This document shows, piece after piece, positions 61,401 through 64,000 of a stretch of 64,000 nucleotides of DNA; position 1 is the stretch's first letter, and the number at the start of each line of letters is the position of its first letter. The notes under the pieces were generated by a model. It worked only from the letters and a program-made list of their open reading frames with translations, ran no database searches and was not told the DNA's origin. The stretch lies in contig CM075775.1 in assembly GCA_037974665.1 (NCBI GenBank), positions 32,183,732-32,247,731 on the forward strand, in the 5' to 3' direction. The position numbers were made by a program, and so were the translations under genes. Origin of the DNA: Ehretia macrophylla. Taxonomy: Eukaryota > Streptophyta > Magnoliopsida > Boraginales > Ehretiaceae.

Positions 61401-62940
61401 AAAATTGCAATACCATGCCAGATTTAATTTTCTTTCTTTTTATAATCCGTAAGTATCTGGACTTTGCCCGACTAATCTCATAAGGCCCTAAAATTAACAA
61501 CCTGGTAAACCACCTCCAGTGACCCTTAGGGGACTAAAACTGGCAATCTCTAGGGAGCACACACAAGAGCCGGTTTTATTTTACCACCATTCCTTATCCA
61601 AAATGGTGGTACCAACAATAATTAATCACAAAAAGTTAAATGCCAACCAAAGCTATCGAATAACAGTTAAATGTAAAGCACACATAAAACCATACGTACA
61701 AATTCATTAACTGAAACTATGTAGCCAGACTGAATAATAAACTTGAGGGATTCAAGAAATGTTGGCAAACCTGAAAGTGAGAGCTGTTCAGGCAGCGAGC
61801 TATCTGTCTGAAAAGAGGGACCATGCAGCGTTGAAATTCTGCGGCCTGTGTTGCCTCCAACACTTCCTCAAGCTCCCCGAGAAAGAGAACTTCCTTTTGG
61901 CAATTTGTAACTGGCCAGTATTTCAACAAACCCCTTATAACGGTATCTGCCAACTTGTAGTCCTTTTCAACAAACTGAACAATGCAATACGACAGCTGCT
62001 GATGATACATCGCGATTGGCTTCGGCTTGTGAAGTGGAATAAGTGCTCTAATAAGAAACAACTTATGCTCCTCTTTCATTGGCAAAGCAAACCCATTAAT
62101 TATACTTCCCAGAATCTCCAATAACTCTCCGATCCCACTGTGCCTCTCGGCCTCATATATAAACCGGTAAAATATATTATTAATCGCCTTCCTAATAAAC
62201 GGCCGATGCACCATGAATTTCCCATATATCCTATGCAATATAGTCTTCAAATACTCCCTCTCTCTCGGATCCTCTGAATCAAACAAATCTAGCAACTTTA
62301 CCACAAAGGAATGATCAATGTACCGTTTGGCAACCTTAGTATCCGTATCAGAAGACACCACATATCTCAAGAGTAATTCATAAACGAGCTGTAAATGTGG
62401 CCACGAAGGTTCAAGATAAGGGTCTTCTCCCTCAGGATCAATAGTTTCGGAGCCTGTGTTTTCGTGTGAACCCGGGGGCAAACACCTGAAAATATTCACT
62501 GATATCATTCTTATCATCTCTTCCTGATTACTCTCGTTAATTTTTGCCGAACCAGATTGTATATAGTCGATGAGCTCAGCTAGAGTTTGCCTCTTAATCT
62601 CTTTTTCCCTAACCATCTTCAATGTATCCGAAAAATCAAACTGGAAGCAACAGATTTGCAGCTTTCTTGAGAACAAGTTGTGGCGTTCCGGTGCCGGAAT
62701 GTCACGGAACAACGGGAGGGCCTCAAGGGTTCCGACAGCTGGCGCAGTGGGTGAGTGTTGTTGTTGTTGTTGCTGTTCCTGATGTGGCGACTGCTGAGGC
62801 AGGCCCACCGCGCCTCGGGAAGCATGGTTCACTACCACATTGGAGGTGGACACCGTCGCGGCCGGCGGCGCGTAACCGTAATCACTCACCTCCGATTTGG
62901 CCACCTTCCGGTGGCCTCTCTTCATGATTTTATTGAACAT
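58427..62940 (-). CDS. PP2A regulatory subunit B' (B56 family), two exons
   Basis: Exon 1 is 62940-61771 (390 codons) and exon 2 is 58729-58427 (100 codons plus stop). They are joined by a 3041-bp phase 0 intron with GT-AG borders, giving 490 residues, normal for the family. B56 subunits bind the PP2A scaffold and catalytic subunits and choose substrates. Residues 1-20 ([17 protein letters not shown]) resemble the B'alpha/beta-type start of plants. A Gln run lies near residues 53-59. The B56 HEAT-like core starts at about [16 protein letters not shown] and includes [55 protein letters not shown] and [20 protein letters not shown]. Exon 2 carries [20 protein letters not shown] and [20 protein letters not shown]. 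The open frame extends four codons upstream to a TTG, but no ATG lies there, so 62940 is the start. The product is likely cytosolic/nuclear. Confidence 0.95.
59155..59310. repeat. PP2A intron segment with an inverted copy at 35865-36007
   Basis: Words such as CATGATGTTAAATTCTCATC and TTCTTAATTATATTAGAGAT recur inverted at the flank of the second copia element. It may be a shared small retroelement end (a CATCGG-type word is present in the other copy) or part of a duplicated PP2A fragment. Confidence 0.6.
59647..59852. repeat. Tandem duplication in the PP2A intron
   Basis: Two units, at about 59647-59748 and 59749-59852, share TTGTCCAGTCAAAGTTGGAT, GGATTAATAATGTG, GGAAAAAGCCTG and GGGATCGAT. 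Confidence 0.75.
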
Positions 62941-63176
62941 CTCTAATTCCAATCTTTTTTAACCAAAACCCTTACCCTAATATACATACATATATATCAA
63001 AAATAAACAGCAAATTTTCAATATTCAAATCGTTATTAAAAAACCCTAACCCTAATAATCAATATCTATATATAAACAAGAATGTAAAAATAAAATATTA
63101 AATCAAATTTTCAAAAATTTTCAAATCATTACTAGATGAAAAAATTGAGCAATTTAGAAATGTGTGCAGAGTAAGT

Positions 63177-63177
<1 letters not shown>

Positions 63178-63236
<59 letters not shown>
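63178..63236. repeat. (TA)n(TG)n compound microsatellite upstream of PP2A
   Basis: About 15 TA units followed by about 14 TG units, some 240-295 bases upstream of the PP2A start codon, likely in its leader or core promoter. Confidence 0.9.
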
Positions 63237-63238
<2 letters not shown>

Positions 63239-63795
63239 GTAGAGATTATCCTGTGGGGGGAACGGGAGAGGGAGGAAATGCTGAAGTGTCGAGGATGGGG
63301 AAGGCGGATTGGAGCGGAGATCCGAGAAGAGGTGATCAGCCGGAGATGGAATATTCCGGCGATCAAATGGGGGATTCCGAGAGAGATATATTGATGATAT
63401 ACATGTTTTATGTGTATATGTAATGTGGATGTATATGGAGAGAGACAGAGAGAGAAAGAGAGAGGAGAGAGAAAGTGGGGATAATTAAAAAAAAGGCAAA
63501 AACCATTTTGGTCCCTCAGGTTTGGTACAAACTTAAACAGGTCCCTGATATTTACAAAAAATTAAATAGGTTTCTCTCATTATCTATGACTTAATAGTTA
63601 AATATTTGACCAAATGAAAAAACTTAAATGCCCTTTCTTTAGTAGTTGGAGATTTGAAGGGAAAAAAAAAAAGATTGAAACTATGCAACAAGCACAACTA
63701 TTTAGGCACCCAAGTCATTTTTTCTCTTTATTTGAAAACAAAAAAGAAAAAATAATAATAAATGAAAAAAATACAAATATTAAATGTGAAAAAAT

Positions 63796-63878
63796 AATTC
63801 ACATGTAACGAATTCCTCATCTATTATTATTTTTTCTTTTTTGTTTTCAAATAACGAGGAATTCGTTACATGTGAATT
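63796..63878. repeat. Perfect 23-bp inverted repeat with 37-base loop
   Basis: The left arm 63796-63818 (AATTCACATGTAACGAATTC then CTC) is matched exactly by the right arm 63856-63878. The loop is T-rich. It could be a terminator-like or small-RNA-like hairpin, or the ends of a tiny foldback element. Confidence 0.85.
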
Positions 63879-64000
63879 ATAGTGAATTTATTACAAGATT
63901 ATACATTCTATTGTCTAATATTGTACCTCAATATATTTTTCAAATTAGTTAAAAATCAAACAATATTTGTAGTTGAATGACATATATCTAAAATTTAAGA

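Larger units (their letters stand above)
62941..64000. other. PP2A promoter and leader, then intergenic
   Basis: The leader region on the minus strand holds CT-rich stretches (GA-rich on this strand at 63437-63475), common in plant 5' UTRs, and a compound microsatellite. Farther out, 63497-63610 (GGTCCCTCAGGTTTGGTAC, AAACAGGTCCCTGATATTTA) resembles ends of Mutator-like plant repeats. An inverted repeat at 63796-63878 is listed separately. No other gene was seen. Confidence 0.55.

Noticed and set aside
61759-62927. Plus-strand frames of 60-120 codons
   Set aside because: They lie opposite PP2A exon 1 and reflect its codon bias.
62941-62952. Upstream extension of the PP2A frame (four codons)
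   Set aside because: It opens with TTG, not ATG. The ATG at 62940 gives the family's usual start MFNKIMK.

Overview
This window is nuclear DNA from a flowering plant, most likely a eudicot. It is very AT-rich, its genes have GT-AG introns and are widely spaced, and the space between them is filled with plant transposon families. I cannot name the species. I found no rRNA, tRNA or CRISPR array.

Four host genes are supported. A small single-exon gene for a secreted-peptide-like precursor lies at about 5.57-5.83 kb (+). An R2R3-MYB transcription factor lies at 17.9-19.1 kb (-); its DNA-binding exons are textbook but its last junction is uncertain. A four-exon gene for a conserved 126-residue plant protein of unknown function lies at 21.6-25.4 kb (-). 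A two-exon gene for a PP2A B' (B56) regulatory subunit, 490 residues, lies at 58.4-62.9 kb (-). A fifth, weaker candidate is a cysteine-rich peptide at 42.27-42.52 kb (-), whose hydrophobic leader lies in another frame. No operon-like or pathway link between these genes is visible.

Much of the rest is mobile DNA, often nested. At 7-9 kb there is a hAT-type MITE and a SINE inserted into one copy of a tandem duplication. A long-hairpin Harbinger-type MITE lies at 12.55 kb. A truncated LINE at 26.8-28.45 kb carries a MITE inside its 3' end. A second hAT-type MITE lies at 29.3 kb. Two broken Ty1/copia elements, both on the minus strand, fill 30.26-35.77 and 36.01-40.99 kb; each has two LTRs and a 5-bp target duplication. 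A Mutator-type MITE lies at 46.44 kb, a Helitron at 52.13-53.38 kb and a CACTA end at 55.63 kb.

The least explained region is 41-57 kb. It holds many diverged copies of an unnamed repeat, several carrying an acidic DPEEFDLND-type coding motif and a following conserved block. Pieces of the flank and intron of the PP2A gene also recur at 26.7, 35.9/41.0 and 44.3 kb, so this chromosome segment has been shuffled by local duplication. The best leads for something new are this repeat family, the two small-peptide loci, and a block of unusual composition at 54.1-55.1 kb.
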